A DNA stretch of 38,403 nucleotides from Bacteroides sp. CAG:443 (GCA_000432735.1 FR887792.1:1-38403); one strand, 5' to 3'; counted from the first letter of the stretch, positions 9,049-17,521 are shown. Numbers and translations are program-made. Notes: generated by a model not told the origin, from the sequence alone.

Positions 9049-10631
9049 TGAAAGAACGCATACTGACATCGCTCATAGCAGCATTTGTAATAACAAGTCT
9101 TCAGGCACAGACAACTTCGGCAGTCCCGAAATTGGTCGTTGGTTTGACAATCGATCAGCTTCGCTCTGATTATATTGAAGCTTTTTCTGCTTTATATGGA
9201 GAAAGAGGTTTCAAGCGTCTGATGAAAGAGGGTAGGGTGTATTGCAATGCTGAATACGATTTTATAAATATAGATCGTTCTTCTGCCGTGGCTTCTATCT
9301 ATACGGGTACTACTCCTTATTATAATGGAGTCGTAGGAAATCGTTGGATGGATCGTTCTTCTTTACGTATTGTAAAGAGTGTAGACGATCCGGCCTATAT
9401 GGGAGTATATACATCGGAAAGTACTTCACCTCAACATTTATTGGTTTCTACCTTGTCGGATGAGCTGATGGTGGCAACCAATGGGAGTGCGGAGGTATAT
9501 TCAATTGCTCCTTCCCGCGAAATGGCTGTATTTGCAGCCGGACATGCAGCGAAAGGGGCTTTCTGGCTGAACGATGAAACCGGAAAATGGAGTGGCTCTA
9601 CTTATTATGGCTCTTTTCCCGAATGGGTAGCAGCATACAATGATCGTGAAGGGTTGGATTTTCGCATAGGTAATCTGGTGTGGGGACCCTATCTCCCTGT
9701 TACTTCATATAAGTATGTCACTTCCGACGTTAAGCAGCTTACCTTTAAACATGATTTCTCCGACGAACGTACAGACAAGTATAAGAAATTCAAAACCAGT
9801 CCTTATGCCAATGATGAGGTCAATAAACTAGTTGACGCTTGTCTGACAAATACAAATGTCGGGAAAGATAATATCCCCGATTTACTTACATTGTCTTATT
9901 ATGCAGGAAACTATGCCCATACTCCCAATAGGGAATATGCCATGGAGATACAAGACATGTACGTACGTTTGGATAACAGTATCGGCGATTTGCTTGATCT
10001 AATAGACCGGAAGGTAGGACTGAATAACACCTTGTTTTTCATTACTTCTACTGGATATGCAGATACAGATCCGAAAGATCCGGAACAATATAAAATACCG
10101 GGCGGGGAGTTTCATATCAAGCGTTGTGGTGCATTGCTGAATATGTATCTCATGGCCATTTACGGTCCGGGGCAGTATGTGGAAACTTATTATGATCGTC
10201 AGATTTACCTGAATCATAAGCTCATAGAAGATAAAAAGCTGAATCTTACAGAGATATTGAACCGGTCGTCAGACTTTATAGTCCAGATGAGTGGAGTTCG
10301 TGCGGCTTATTCTTCCCAACGTTTGTTGCTTGGAGCATGGAATCCTCATATCGATAAAATCAGAAATACGTTCAACCCGAATACTTCCGGCGATATTTAC
10401 GTAGAAGTAATGCCGGGATGGACAGTAGTCGATGAATATTCTCAAGTTTCAAAAGTGGTACGTGATACTTATTCGTCGGCTCCGTTGATTTTTATCGGTA
10501 ACAACATAAAGCCGGAAATTCTTTATACTCCGGTTAAGATGGCGACAATTGCTCCCACTGTAGCCCATTTTATGCGCATTCGGGCACCCAATGCAGCTAC
10601 TGCTGCTCCTCTGACGGGCATCCGTAAATAA
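9048..10631 (+). CDS. Alkaline-phosphatase-superfamily protein, probably catalytically degenerate
   Basis: The 527-residue secreted protein has a signal peptide ending near SLQAQ (residue 21) and the overall layout of Bacteroidota PafA-type phosphatases. It keeps GLTIDQLRSDY (first metal-ligand Asp at about 36) and ASIYTGTTP. The other expected ligand sites look changed. The usual (S/T)xDYVGH-like block reads SYYAGNYAH near 281-290. The usual TADHG block reads TSTGYAD near 332-338. The C-terminal HGS block is replaced by a segment starting SQVSKVV near 463. The nucleophile position reads Ser (Ser78 or Ser79) instead of Thr. I infer a pseudoenzyme or a strongly divergent esterase; this rests on remembered family motifs, not a computed alignment. 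It is coupled to the DUF4105 gene and precedes secA by 105 nt. Confidence 0.75.
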   Translation: MKERILTSLIAAFVITSLQAQTTSAVPKLVVGLTIDQLRSDYIEAFSALYGERGFKRLMKEGRVYCNAEYDFINIDRSSAVASIYTGTTPYYNGVVGNRWMDRSSLRIVKSVDDPAYMGVYTSESTSPQHLLVSTLSDELMVATNGSAEVYSIAPSREMAVFAAGHAAKGAFWLNDETGKWSGSTYYGSFPEWVAAYNDREGLDFRIGNLVWGPYLPVTSYKYVTSDVKQLTFKHDFSDERTDKYKKFKTSPYANDEVNKLVDACLTNTNVGKDNIPDLLTLSYYAGNYAHTPNREYAMEIQDMYVRLDNSIGDLLDLIDRKVGLNNTLFFITSTGYADTDPKDPEQYKIPGGEFHIKRCGALLNMYLMAIYGPGQYVETYYDRQIYLNHKLIEDKKLNLTEILNRSSDFIVQMSGVRAAYSSQRLLLGAWNPHIDKIRNTFNPNTSGDIYVEVMPGWTVVDEYSQVSKVVRDTYSSAPLIFIGNNIKPEILYTPVKMATIAPTVAHFMRIRAPNAATAAPLTGIRK

Positions 10632-10670
10632 ATTATAGACTTAAATAACTAAGAAAATCAGTAAATTAGT

Positions 10671-10678
10671 TATCTTTG
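10671..10678 (+). promoter_or_regulatory. Predicted -7 element for secA
   Basis: TATCTTTG matches TAnnTTTG exactly and is followed by TGC. It lies 59 nt upstream of the secA ATG, between the phosphatase-like gene and secA. A good -33 TTTG was not found at the expected spacing. Confidence 0.55.
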
Positions 10679-10736
10679 TGCGTCAGAAACCTGAATAAAC
10701 AAATCAATTTAGAAATAATAAAAACAACAATATACA

Positions 10737-12977
10737 ATGGGATTTAATGAATTTATAAGCAAACTTTTTGGAAATAAGGCTACTCGCGATATGAAAGAAA
10801 TTCAGCCGTGGGTAAATAAAGTAAAAGAAGTCTATCCGGAGATTGCTAAATTGAGTCACGATGAGTTGCGTGCCAAAACCGAAGAGCTGAAAAAATATAT
10901 CAAAGAATCGGCTGCTGAGGAGAATAAAAAGATAGAAGAACTGAAGGCTACTATCGAAGAAACAGATATCGAGAAGCGCGAACCTATTTTCGCTCAGATT
11001 GATAAACTGGAGAAAGAAGTTCTTGAGAAATATGAAAAGGCATTGAACGATGTATTGCCTACTGCTTTTGCAATCGTAAAAGATACAGCCCGTCGTTTTA
11101 CTGAAAATGAAGAAATAGAAGTTACTGCTACTGAAATGGACCGCAATCTGGCTGCTCAGGGTAAGGACTTCGTCCGTATAGAAGGTGACAAGGCCATCTG
11201 GAAAAACCATTGGGTAGCCGGAGGTAATGAAATGACATGGAATATGGTTCATTACGATGTGCAGCTGTTTGGTGGTGTCGTTTTGCATCAGGGTAAGATT
11301 GCGGAAATGGCGACCGGTGAAGGTAAAACCTTGGTTGCTACATTGCCGGTATTCTTGAATGCGTTGACAGGTAATGGCGTACATGTGGTTACCGTGAACG
11401 ATTACCTGGCTAAGCGTGACTCTGAATGGATGGGACCGCTCTATATGTTCCATGGCTTGAGTGTAGACTGCATCGATAAGCATCAACCGAACTCGGAAGC
11501 TCGCCGTCGTGCTTACATGGCAGATATTACATTCGGTACCAACAATGAATTTGGTTTCGACTACTTGCGTGATAATATGGCTGTCAGCCCGAAAGACTTG
11601 GTACAGCGTAAACATAATTATGCCATCGTCGATGAGGTGGACTCTGTATTGATTGATGATGCACGTACACCGTTGATTATCTCAGGTCCTGTACCTAAGG
11701 GTGACGAACAGTTGTTCGAAGTACTTCGTCCGCTGGTAGAACGTCTGGTAGAGGCACAGCGTAAATTGGCTACTCAATATCTTGCAGATGCGAAACGTCT
11801 GATTGCTTCTGATAAGAAAGAAGATGTGGAAGCCGGATTCCTCGCTTTGTTCCGCAGCCATAAGGCATTGCCGAAGAACAAACCGCTTATCAAATTCTTG
11901 AGTGAGCCGGGTATCAAGGCTGGTATGCTGAAGACTGAAGAAATCTACATGGAACAGAACAACAAGCGTATGCCGGAGGCTGTTGAGCCGTTGTACTTCG
12001 TTATCGATGAAAAACTGAAAAGTGTAGATTTGACAGATAAGGGTGTTGATTTGATTACAGGTAACTCTCAGGATCCTACACTCTTCGTGTTGCCGGATAT
12101 TGCAGCTCAGCTTTCTGCTTTGGAAAATGAAAAGGGATTGAGCGACGAAGAAAAGCTTGCCAAGAAAGACGAGTTGCTTACAAACTTTGCCATCAAGTCG
12201 GAACGTGTTCATACAATTAATCAGTTGCTGAAAGCTTATACCATGTTCGAAAAAGATACCGACTATGTCGTTATGGACGGACAGGTTAAGATTGTCGACG
12301 AACAGACTGGACGTATCATGGACGGTCGTCGTTGGAGCGATGGTCTGCATCAGGCTGTCGAAGCAAAGGAAGGTGTTAAGGTAGAAGCTGCGACTCAGAC
12401 ATTTGCTACCATTACCTTGCAGAACTACTTCCGTATGTATCACAAGCTTGCAGGTATGACCGGTACGGCAGAAACGGAAGCCGGAGAATTTTGGGATATC
12501 TACAAACTGGATGTAGTGGTTATTCCTACGAACCGTCCGATTGCACGTATCGATATGAACGACCGTGTATACAAGACGAAACGTGAAAAGTATAAAGCGG
12601 TAATCGAGGAAATTGAAAAGATGGTACAGGCCGGACGTCCGGTACTAGTGGGTACTACTTCAGTCGAAATCTCTGAAATGTTGAGCAAGATGCTTACCTT
12701 GCGTAAGATTCAGCATAACGTATTGAATGCGAAGTTGCACCAGAAGGAAGCCGAAATTGTAGCTAAGGCTGGTCAGAGCTCTACCGTTACCATTGCTACC
12801 AACATGGCAGGTCGTGGTACAGATATCAAGCTGAGTCCGGAAGTGAAAGCTGCCGGAGGTTTGGCAATTATCGGTACAGAACGTCATGAATCACGTCGTG
12901 TAGACCGTCAGTTGGCGGGGCGGGCAGGGGGGTGGTGTAGACCGTCAGTTGCGTGGTCGTGCAGGACGTCAGGGTGA
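10737..12977 (+). CDS. secA: SecA preprotein translocase ATPase, N-terminal part (frameshifted)
   Basis: SecA drives preproteins through SecYEG using ATP. This piece carries the first motor domain, with Walker A MATGEGKT at about residues 191-198 and the Walker B region VDEVDSVLIDDARTP near 297-310. The preprotein-binding region and most of the second motor domain follow, with MTGTAETE and NMAGRGTDIK. Translation then enters a 37-bp insertion within motif VI (expected QLRGRAGRQG), leaves the frame and ends at the TGA at 12975-12977. The last 22 or so residues, from about 725 on, are therefore not native. The whole gene spans 10737-14073; minus 37 bp it is exactly 1100 codons including the stop. 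As secA is essential, the lesion is more likely an assembly error than a real null allele. Confidence 0.93.
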   Translation: MGFNEFISKLFGNKATRDMKEIQPWVNKVKEVYPEIAKLSHDELRAKTEELKKYIKESAAEENKKIEELKATIEETDIEKREPIFAQIDKLEKEVLEKYEKALNDVLPTAFAIVKDTARRFTENEEIEVTATEMDRNLAAQGKDFVRIEGDKAIWKNHWVAGGNEMTWNMVHYDVQLFGGVVLHQGKIAEMATGEGKTLVATLPVFLNALTGNGVHVVTVNDYLAKRDSEWMGPLYMFHGLSVDCIDKHQPNSEARRRAYMADITFGTNNEFGFDYLRDNMAVSPKDLVQRKHNYAIVDEVDSVLIDDARTPLIISGPVPKGDEQLFEVLRPLVERLVEAQRKLATQYLADAKRLIASDKKEDVEAGFLALFRSHKALPKNKPLIKFLSEPGIKAGMLKTEEIYMEQNNKRMPEAVEPLYFVIDEKLKSVDLTDKGVDLITGNSQDPTLFVLPDIAAQLSALENEKGLSDEEKLAKKDELLTNFAIKSERVHTINQLLKAYTMFEKDTDYVVMDGQVKIVDEQTGRIMDGRRWSDGLHQAVEAKEGVKVEAATQTFATITLQNYFRMYHKLAGMTGTAETEAGEFWDIYKLDVVVIPTNRPIARIDMNDRVYKTKREKYKAVIEEIEKMVQAGRPVLVGTTSVEISEMLSKMLTLRKIQHNVLNAKLHQKEAEIVAKAGQSSTVTIATNMAGRGTDIKLSPEVKAAGGLAIIGTERHESRRVDRQLAGRAGGWCRPSVAWSCRTSG
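12898..12951 (+). repeat. 37-bp degenerate tandem duplication that breaks secA
   Basis: A 17-bp sequence at 12898-12914 recurs exactly at 12935-12951. The 20 nt between the copies (12915-12934) resemble a poor copy of the native sequence at 12952-12976, with several T-to-G changes and about five missing bases. The offset is 37 nt, so the reading frame shifts by one. Deleting one unit rejoins the frame precisely. The G-rich errors look like a low-quality read end merged into the assembly, though true slippage duplication is possible. Confidence 0.85.
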
Positions 12978-14073
12978 CCCGGGTTCTTCTGTATTCTTCG
13001 TTTCTCTTGAAGATGATTTGATGCGTTTGTTCGCTTCCGATCGTCTGGCTCACTGGATGGATAAGATGGGATTCAAGGAAGGCGAAATGATTGAACACAG
13101 CATGATATCCAAGTCTATCGAACGTGCTCAGAAGAAGGTAGAAGAAAACAACTTCGGTATCCGTAAGCGTTTGCTTGAATACGATGACGTGATGAACAAG
13201 CAGCGTACCGTAGTATATACGAAACGCCGTCATGCCTTGATGGGAGAACGTATCGGTATGGATATTGTCGACATGATCTGGGATCGCTGTGTGAATGCCG
13301 TTGAACAACCGGATTATGAAGATGCCAAAATGGAAATTCTTCAGACGCTGGCTATGGAAGTTCCGTTCAGCGAAGAAGACTTCCGCAACAAGAAGAAGGA
13401 CGATTTGGCCGAACAGACTTTCCAGGAAGCTATGGCTTTGTTCAAGCGTAAGACTGAACGTATGGCAGCTATTGCCAATCCGGTAATCAAACAGGTATAC
13501 GAAGCACAGGGCCATATGTATGAAAACATCATGATTCCTATTACCGACGGCAAGCGTATGTACAATATTTCTGTCAATCTGAAAGAAGCATACGAAACAG
13601 AGTCCAAGGCTATCGTGAAAGCATTTGAAAAGGCAATACTGCTTCATACCATCGATGATGCATGGAAGGAAAACCTGCGTGAACTGGATGAATTGAAACA
13701 TTCAGTACAGAATGCAAGCTACGAGCAGAAAGATCCGTTGTTGATCTTCAAACTTGAATCGGTTAACTTATTCGATAATATGGTGAGCAAGATTAACAAC
13801 AACACGATATCTGTTCTGATGCGTGGTCAGATACCTGTTCAGGAACCACAGCAAGTACGAGAGGCTGCTCCCGAACCAGAAACTCCTCGTCAGCAGTATC
13901 GTGAAGAAAAGCAGGACTTGAATGATCCTGACCAGCAGGAAGCTGCCGGACGTGATACACGTGACGCAAAGCAGGAACCGTATCGTGCCGAAAAAACAGT
14001 CGGACGCAATGATCCTTGTCCGTGTGGCAGTGGCTTGAAGTATAAGAATTGCCACGGACGCAACAACGCGTGA
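12949..14073 (+). CDS. secA: SecA preprotein translocase ATPase, C-terminal part (frameshifted)
   Basis: This is the downstream continuation of secA in a second frame, about 374 codons. It opens with the native end of motif VI (LRGRAGRQGDPG), whose first codon is TTG and not a true start. It carries the helical scaffold and wing domains (for example IRKRLLEYDDVMNKQR, a SecA hallmark) and a charged linker rich in Gln, Glu and Arg. It ends in a SEC-C zinc-binding tail, DPCPCGSGLKYKNCHG, which binds SecB or ribosomes in other bacteria. The sequence shows no decay after the insertion, so the gene is otherwise intact. It is followed by two strong hairpins. Confidence 0.93.
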   Translation: MRGRAGRQGDPGSSVFFVSLEDDLMRLFASDRLAHWMDKMGFKEGEMIEHSMISKSIERAQKKVEENNFGIRKRLLEYDDVMNKQRTVVYTKRRHALMGERIGMDIVDMIWDRCVNAVEQPDYEDAKMEILQTLAMEVPFSEEDFRNKKKDDLAEQTFQEAMALFKRKTERMAAIANPVIKQVYEAQGHMYENIMIPITDGKRMYNISVNLKEAYETESKAIVKAFEKAILLHTIDDAWKENLRELDELKHSVQNASYEQKDPLLIFKLESVNLFDNMVSKINNNTISVLMRGQIPVQEPQQVREAAPEPETPRQQYREEKQDLNDPDQQEAAGRDTRDAKQEPYRAEKTVGRNDPCPCGSGLKYKNCHGRNNA

Positions 14074-14107
14074 TCTTGAATATTTAGAAATATAGATAAG
14101 AGATAGT

Positions 14108-14155
14108 GAATGTCATCCTGCAGAATAAAGTATGCAGGATGACATTCTTTTTTTC
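14108..14155 (+). terminator. Intrinsic terminator after secA
   Basis: Perfect 15-bp arms at 14108-14122 and 14133-14147 enclose a 10-nt loop. An unbroken run of T follows (14148-14154). It begins 35 nt after the secA stop codon. Confidence 0.9.
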
Positions 14156-14171
14156 TCTTCATATTCTTCAT

Positions 14172-14232
14172 CGTCTGTGGCTTTCTATTTTAGCATGTTA
14201 CATGTAAAAGCCGCAGACGTTTTATCTTTTTT
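14172..14232 (+). terminator. Second hairpin, backup terminator after secA
   Basis: Arms at 14172-14184 and 14207-14219 pair over 13 positions with a single G-U wobble. The loop contains the small palindrome catgttacatg. T-rich sequence follows (ttttatctttttttg). It lies 25 nt past the first terminator. Confidence 0.7.
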
Positions 14233-14469
14233 TGTACAGAAAAAATAAAAAATTGTACAAATTTTCAGAAGCATGTGGAAGGGTTTCTTTTGTTGTTACT
14301 TGTTGCTTTTTGCACACTTCCCCTTCCTTGCTGTTTGCTTTATTGATCAAAAAAAAGACTATTATCGAAAGACTGACAGATTGTCAGTTAGAAATGTGAA
14401 ACGAGTCTTGAAAGATTGATAAATAAGCAAAATAAAAAATGAACCAGAGGGCGATTCCCGAAATCTTTT
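14233..14469. other. AT-rich intergenic stretch before the DUF6340 gene
   Basis: I see no gene here. A small dyad, ACTGACA at 14372-14378 facing TGTCAGT at 14382-14388, lies about 82 nt upstream of the predicted -7 element at 14470. It could be a regulator site, but its arms are short and chance cannot be excluded. Confidence 0.4.
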
Positions 14470-14477
14470 TATCTTTG
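14470..14477 (+). promoter_or_regulatory. Predicted -7 element for the DUF6340 lipoprotein gene
   Basis: TATCTTTG followed by C matches TAnnTTTG. It lies 61 nt upstream of the ATG at 14538 and downstream of the ATG at 14439, which therefore cannot be the start of the main product. Confidence 0.6.
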
Positions 14478-14537
14478 CATCTGTACATTGTTACAGTAAA
14501 TTTTTGCTGTAATAAAATAGTGGATTTAAAACATATT

Positions 14538-15527
14538 ATGATGAAAATATATGCTTTGTATGCAGTTGCACTGATGTGCTGCCTCGTTTCATGTAGTTCT
14601 ATACAGACGTTGACGTTTGATCAGTTAAGTCCGGCGACAATCAGTTTCCCCGAGAGAGTGCGAAATGTCGCTGTCGTAAATAATATGCCGGTCATTCCGG
14701 AAGCAAAACGAACGATACTTACATTGGGCGAGATGAACGGAAACGGTAAAAAGTCGGCAGAAATGCTGGCATCGGCATTGGCTGATTCCAAGTATTTCAA
14801 TCAGGTAATGATTTGTGATTCGGCGTTAAATGAGACTGATTTGGCTAAAAGGAGAATACTAAGTTCACAAGAGGTGATGCAGCTTGCCGAAGAACTGGAT
14901 GCTGATATTGTTTTTTCTTTGGATCTGGTGAATATCCAGACTGAACGTGATGAAATCTTTTATCCGGGATTACAGGGATCGTGGTCGGTTATAAAGGCTA
15001 AGATTACTCCTGTATTGAGTCTTTATATACCTGGTCGTGAAGAGCCCATGAATGTTATAACCAAGACTGACAGCCTGCAATGGGATGCAAGTATGGCTCC
15101 TTCAGACCGTCAGATGCAAGAAGAAGCGGCTTCATTTTCTGCATATATGCTGACACAAATGCTAGTTCCTTACTGGCAGCAGGCAGAACGTCTTTATTAC
15201 GACGGAGGTTGCGTGGAAATGCGTGATGCTGCTGTTTGTGTACGCGAGAACGATTGGCAGGGTGCATACGACTTGTGGCACTCACTGTATGAGCAAACGA
15301 GATCGAAAAAACTGAAAGTACGGTCGGCTATCAACCTCGCATTGGCATCCGAGATGCAAGGAGATGTGATGCAAGCAGAAAAATGGCTGAAAGAGGTGGT
15401 AGACAAAATTGTTCCCGGCTCCGATGAGGATGTTGTGTGGAAGTTTTATGCTGGACAGTTAGCAAAGAGGATAAAAGAGTTTCCCCATTTGAATAGTCAA
15501 ATGAGTCGTTTTGGAAACAATTTCTGA
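14538..15527 (+). CDS. Putative lipoprotein, DUF6340-like
   Basis: With the chosen start, MMKIYALYAVALMCC and a lipobox LVSC give a typical lipoprotein signal, with lipidation at about Cys18. An upstream in-frame ATG at 14439 would bury the signal behind 33 residues and lies before the predicted promoter, so it is rejected. The N-terminal half has a VRNVAVVNN segment and an AEELDADIVFSLDLVN segment. The C-terminal third looks helical and TPR-like (ENDWQGAYDLWHSLYEQ, AINLALASEMQGD). The family name is from memory and its role is unknown. The gene is monocistronic or leads a short run with the next two genes, each of which may have its own promoter. Confidence 0.72.
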   Translation: MMKIYALYAVALMCCLVSCSSIQTLTFDQLSPATISFPERVRNVAVVNNMPVIPEAKRTILTLGEMNGNGKKSAEMLASALADSKYFNQVMICDSALNETDLAKRRILSSQEVMQLAEELDADIVFSLDLVNIQTERDEIFYPGLQGSWSVIKAKITPVLSLYIPGREEPMNVITKTDSLQWDASMAPSDRQMQEEAASFSAYMLTQMLVPYWQQAERLYYDGGCVEMRDAAVCVRENDWQGAYDLWHSLYEQTRSKKLKVRSAINLALASEMQGDVMQAEKWLKEVVDKIVPGSDEDVVWKFYAGQLAKRIKEFPHLNSQMSRFGNNF

Positions 15528-15557
15528 TAATATCTGTTGCACGAATGATTTTTTTTG

Positions 15558-15565
15558 TACATTTG
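15558..15565 (+). promoter_or_regulatory. Possible -7 element for the acidic protein gene
   Basis: TACATTTG matches TAnnTTTG. It lies 22 nt upstream of the ATG at 15587, so the leader would be short. No -33 element was confirmed. Confidence 0.4.
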
Positions 15566-15586
15566 AAGTAATAAAATTCGATAAGC

Positions 15587-16039
15587 ATGATGAACATTAG
15601 TGAACAGTCTCATACTTCTATTGCTTCTACGTTGAAAGAAGCTGTTAGCAGATATATTACTACGGATGACAATTCTGTTGTCACAGATATTCATTTGCAG
15701 CCTAGACAAGATAGTGGAGAACTCCTCATTTTCAACGATGAAGATGAAGAATTGGCACGTACCATCATCGATGAGTGGGTGGATTATGACGGTGACGATT
15801 TTTACAAAGAAGTAGAGCCAGTACTTCGTGCCGAAGTTACAGTGCTGAAGGATGAAGGAGAACTCGATAAATTATGTTTGATGAAACCATATTCGTTTGT
15901 GCTGGTGGACGAGGAGAAGGAGACGATTTCGGAACTTCTGCTGATAGATGATGAAGATACCTTGCTGCTGGACGATGAATTGTTGAAAGGGCTGGATGAG
16001 GAGCTCGATGCCTTTCTGAAAGACCTGCTGGAAAAATAA
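15587..16039 (+). CDS. Highly acidic hypothetical protein
   Basis: The 150-residue protein has 43 Asp/Glu against 13 Lys/Arg, so its pI is very low. There is no signal peptide, membrane helix or recognised motif. The N-terminal segment (SIASTLKEAVSRYITT) looks helical. The middle is mixed, and the C-terminus consists of acidic and leucine-rich stretches (for example LLLDDELLKGLDEELDAF) likely to form an amphipathic helix. It is probably cytosolic. The base composition does not stand out from its neighbours. The function is unknown; nucleic-acid mimicry is conceivable but not supported by more than charge. The next gene starts 42 nt downstream. Confidence 0.75.
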   Translation: MMNISEQSHTSIASTLKEAVSRYITTDDNSVVTDIHLQPRQDSGELLIFNDEDEELARTIIDEWVDYDGDDFYKEVEPVLRAEVTVLKDEGELDKLCLMKPYSFVLVDEEKETISELLLIDDEDTLLLDDELLKGLDEELDAFLKDLLEK

Positions 16040-16081
16040 GCAGGGAGTTGTTCCATTTGTTTGCTGTCAAATTCTAATAAT

Positions 16082-17080
16082 ATGGGAGAGCGCATTACCT
16101 TTCGTAAGAATGAACGTTTGCAGACGATTAATCCTCGCTGGAGAGGAAATCCGAATGCCAGAGGAAAGTTCTTCAATCGTCAGCATCGCTGGCGTCCGGG
16201 GATGGGTAGTGTGCTGAAATGGCGTTTTTCTCCGAATCCTCAGCGTAAGGAGAAGAAAATGATTAAGTGGAATCCGAAAATACATTTTCTTCGCTCACTG
16301 GATGCCGTAGTCGGAAATTCATTGATATGGTTGGGGCATAATTCTTTTTTCCTTCAATTGGGAGGAAAGCGTTTCATGATTGATCCGGTATATGGAAACA
16401 TCCCTTTTGTGAAGCGCAGGAGTCAGTTTCCGGCCAATCCCTCTATTTTTACGCATATTGATTATTTGTTGATCAGCCACGATCATTTTGACCATCTCGA
16501 TAAACCAAGTGTGGCTCGTTTGTTTGCCGACAATCCTCAGATGAAGTTGTTTTGTGGCATTGGTACGGGAGAACTGATTAAAGGCTGGTTCCCAGCTATG
16601 GAAGTCATAGAGGCTGCATGGTATCAGCAGCATCGTGACGGCGATTTGCGGCTGACTTTTCTTCCTGCCCAACACTGGAGCAAGCGTGGGGTGAACGATG
16701 GGGGAGAACGGTTGTGGGGAGCTTTTATGATAGAAGCCGATGGAATCACTATTTACAATAGCGGTGATACGGGTTATGCACGTCATTTTAGCGAACTTCC
16801 AGAATTGTTTCCACACATTGATTATTGCATGATAGGTATCGGTGCCTACAAACCCCGCTGGTTTATGAAACCTAACCATATCTCTCCATACGATGCGCTT
16901 ACGGCTTCGGCTGATATGGGAGCTTGTATAACGGTTCCCATGCATTATGGAACTTTCGACTTATCGGATGAACCTTTGTTCGATCCGCCTCATGTGTTTG
17001 CTACTGAGGCGAAAAAACGCGATATGCCCGTTCTGCTTCCGGAATTGGGCGAAATCATCAAATTGAGTCGTCAGCATTAA
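16082..17080 (+). CDS. MBL-fold metallohydrolase (NAPE-PLD/UlaG-like)
   Basis: From the ATG at 16082 the protein has 332 residues. It carries the metallo-beta-lactamase metal motif SHDHFDHLD, a second His in PAQHWSKRG, an Asp-containing NSGDTGYARHF segment and a late PMHYGTFDLS. The preceding SLIWLGHNSFFLQLGGKRFMID (split here as SLIWLGHNSFF plus LQLGGKRFMID) is typical of the N-acyl-phosphatidylethanolamine phospholipase D-like branch. The N-terminal 70 residues are very basic. Phospholipid or lactone hydrolysis is possible; the substrate is not known. An in-frame TTG at 16061 is rejected because the ATG sits right before the conserved reading frame. No signal peptide is seen, so it should be cytosolic. 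Confidence 0.82.
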   Translation: MGERITFRKNERLQTINPRWRGNPNARGKFFNRQHRWRPGMGSVLKWRFSPNPQRKEKKMIKWNPKIHFLRSLDAVVGNSLIWLGHNSFFLQLGGKRFMIDPVYGNIPFVKRRSQFPANPSIFTHIDYLLISHDHFDHLDKPSVARLFADNPQMKLFCGIGTGELIKGWFPAMEVIEAAWYQQHRDGDLRLTFLPAQHWSKRGVNDGGERLWGAFMIEADGITIYNSGDTGYARHFSELPELFPHIDYCMIGIGAYKPRWFMKPNHISPYDALTASADMGACITVPMHYGTFDLSDEPLFDPPHVFATEAKKRDMPVLLPELGEIIKLSRQH

Positions 17081-17093
17081 AATTCCCGCTACT

Positions 17094-17393
17094 TTATTTT
17101 GCTGTCTTTTCGGGAGTTACTGTCAAACTTTCTTTAGGAATTACAATGGTTCGCTGAGCTGTTGAGTCATTCTTTATGCTTGTCACTTCGCCTTTTGTAG
17201 TGAAGTAGACGTAATTTCCCATATCATAAAAACGATAAACTTTTACTCCATCGTGTTCAAACAGATAACTGATGGTGTAGGTATCGTTGTTCTGAGGTGC
17301 TTTGTTCTGGATAGGTATTCCTGCTATGCCGCAAGAGGAAAACGTCATAGCGCATAGAAATAACAGCCCGATGTAGAATAAACTTGTTTTCAT
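17094..17393 (-). CDS. Small lipoprotein, possibly DUF4884
   Basis: The 99-residue protein has a lipoprotein signal with lipobox FSSC, with Cys at about position 21. It continues with a short beta-rich domain (TISYLFEHDGVKVYRF, YVYFTTKGEV) and a polar tail. The size and layout recall the Bacteroidales DUF4884 family. The gene is convergent with the MBL gene, only 13 nt apart, and has its own predicted promoter. Function unknown; the family assignment is moderately uncertain. Confidence 0.7.
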   Translation of the reverse strand: MKTSLFYIGLLFLCAMTFSSCGIAGIPIQNKAPQNNDTYTISYLFEHDGVKVYRFYDMGNYVYFTTKGEVTSIKNDSTAQRTIVIPKESLTVTPEKTAK

Positions 17394-17423
17394 GTCTAAA
17401 AGTTTGGAGTGGTTTGTACTTTA

Positions 17424-17431
17424 CAAATATA
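17424..17431 (-). promoter_or_regulatory. Predicted -7 element for the small lipoprotein gene
   Basis: The minus strand reads TATATTTG, matching TAnnTTTG, 31-38 nt upstream of the ATG at 17393. Confidence 0.5.
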
Positions 17432-17521
17432 GCAGAATATTTTGATTCTGCCGAGGGTAAGCTCGGAGTATTGGGCTGGCGGTATGCTTAAAGAAATTTG
17501 TCAGGGGGAGAAATGGAAAAT

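Noticed and set aside
10704..11615. A 303-codon minus-strand open frame over secA
   Set aside because: It is a shadow of the secA reading frame without a recognisable domain, start region or promoter.
12949..12977. Programmed ribosomal frameshifting to join the secA halves
   Set aside because: There is no slippery heptamer with a downstream stem at the junction, and the two frames are separated by a duplicated 37-bp unit. SecA is not known to use frameshifting. A sequence error explains it more simply.
12868..13701. A 277-codon minus-strand open frame over the secA C-terminal half
   Set aside because: It is antisense to well-conserved SecA sequence and resembles no protein family.
14439..14537. 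Upstream ATG extending the DUF6340-like protein by 33 residues
   Set aside because: It would bury the lipoprotein signal, and the predicted -7 element at 14470-14477 lies downstream of it.
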